The notes under the pieces were generated by a model. That model was given only the letters and a program-made list of their open reading frames with translations, made no database searches and was not told where the DNA came from. 44,958 nucleotides of DNA, taken from Flavobacteriales bacterium. Lineage in GTDB: Bacteria > Bacteroidota > Bacteroidia > Flavobacteriales > Flavobacteriaceae. The stretch covers positions 1 through 44,958 of the forward strand of contig WTJC01000037.1 of assembly GCA_011525015.1 (NCBI GenBank). The letters run 5' to 3'. The first letter of the stretch is position 1. Each line of letters opens with the position of its first letter. This document shows positions 44,682 through 44,958 of this stretch, in pieces. The position numbers and the translations under genes were made by a program.

Positions 44682-44958
44682 ATGCTGACCAAAGACCAAA
44701 TCGCGCAGCGAATCGCAAAAGAGTTAAAAGACGGCTATTACGTCAATCTCGGTATTGGAATTCCAACCCTTGTGGCTAATTACATCCCTCAAGATATCAA
44801 TGTGGCTTTTCAGAGTGAGAACGGCATTATTGGTATGGGGCCATTTCCGACCAAAAGTCAGGTAGACCCTGATTTAATCAACGCCGGAAAGCAAACGATA
44901 ACAGCCTTAGACGGAGCCTCTTATTTTGATTCGGCCATGAGCTTCTCTATGATTCGAG
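44682..44958 (+). CDS. 3-oxoacid CoA-transferase subunit B (cut by window end)
   Basis: The first 92 codons are present; the gene continues beyond 44958. [35 protein letters not shown] and [12 protein letters not shown] are the B-subunit signature, with the catalytic glutamate in SENG (E46). It pairs with the A subunit encoded one base upstream. Confidence 0.95.
   Translation, partial: MLTKDQIAQRIAKELKDGYYVNLGIGIPTLVANYIPQDINVAFQSENGIIGMGPFPTKSQVDPDLINAGKQTITALDGASYFDSAMSFSMIR

Overview
The window is an ordinary-looking chromosomal segment from a Bacteroidota, most likely a member of the Flavobacteriia. The evidence is the presence of type IX secretion and gliding genes (a PorW/SprE-type lipoprotein, GldH, a cargo protein with a type A sorting tail), families largely confined to this phylum (DUF4837, DUF4292, DUF4254, DUF5687, DUF6168-like), ten exact TAnnTTTG -7 promoter boxes, and almost no Shine-Dalgarno sequences. 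The sequence is moderately AT-rich. I cannot name the genus. I see no tRNA, rRNA, CRISPR array, insertion sequence, integrase or phage gene. No gene-free stretch exceeds 300 bases; bases 1-150 hold only a weak TAnnTTTA box near 116-123.

Layout. 151-3520: four tandem genes for small secreted proteins, one with a type IX sorting domain and one with a Tat-like leader. 3616-7434: phosphoglycerate kinase, an MltD-like lytic transglycosylase and a DUF4837 lipoprotein, convergent with tatA. 7712-12376: a tightly coupled run of M23 peptidase, GH3-like acyl-adenylating enzyme, UDP-glucuronate decarboxylase-like epimerase and purD. 12377-16169: a small membrane protein, then DUF4254, family 9 glycosyltransferase and patatin, facing a ferredoxin-type reductase. 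16246-21956: DUF5687 exporter and its ATPase, SprE, bactofilin, then two small AtpI-region membrane proteins.

22046-26990: ATP synthase genes atpB, E, F, H, A and G. atpD and atpC are absent, as is usual in this phylum. A strong hairpin lies between atpE and atpF. 27047-32320: lipoprotein, flippase, dut, sugar nucleotidyltransferase, DUF4292 lipoprotein and an EnvC-like protein with a degenerate LytM domain. 32333-35946: thioesterase, HU-CCDC81/SPOR protein, dprA with no ATG start, and trpS. 36010-38815: an unrecognised small protein, an AT-rich divergent region with a 13-bp repeated motif, then a maleate-isomerase-like enzyme abutting a divergent YrdC/Sua5-fold protein, and an acyltransferase. 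38825-44958: recA, then PSP1 protein, gldH, PBP1A and the two subunits of a 3-oxoacid CoA-transferase (the second cut by the window edge).

Most of the content is envelope biology: peptidoglycan synthesis and remodelling (PBP1A, MltD, M23, EnvC-like, SPOR), polysaccharide supply (UXS, flippase, nucleotidyltransferase, GT9), protein export (TatA, type IX parts) and energy supply (ATP synthase). The best candidate for something undescribed is the isomerase/YrdC-like pair at 36579-38027. Functions are read from motifs and remembered family features; no database search was run.
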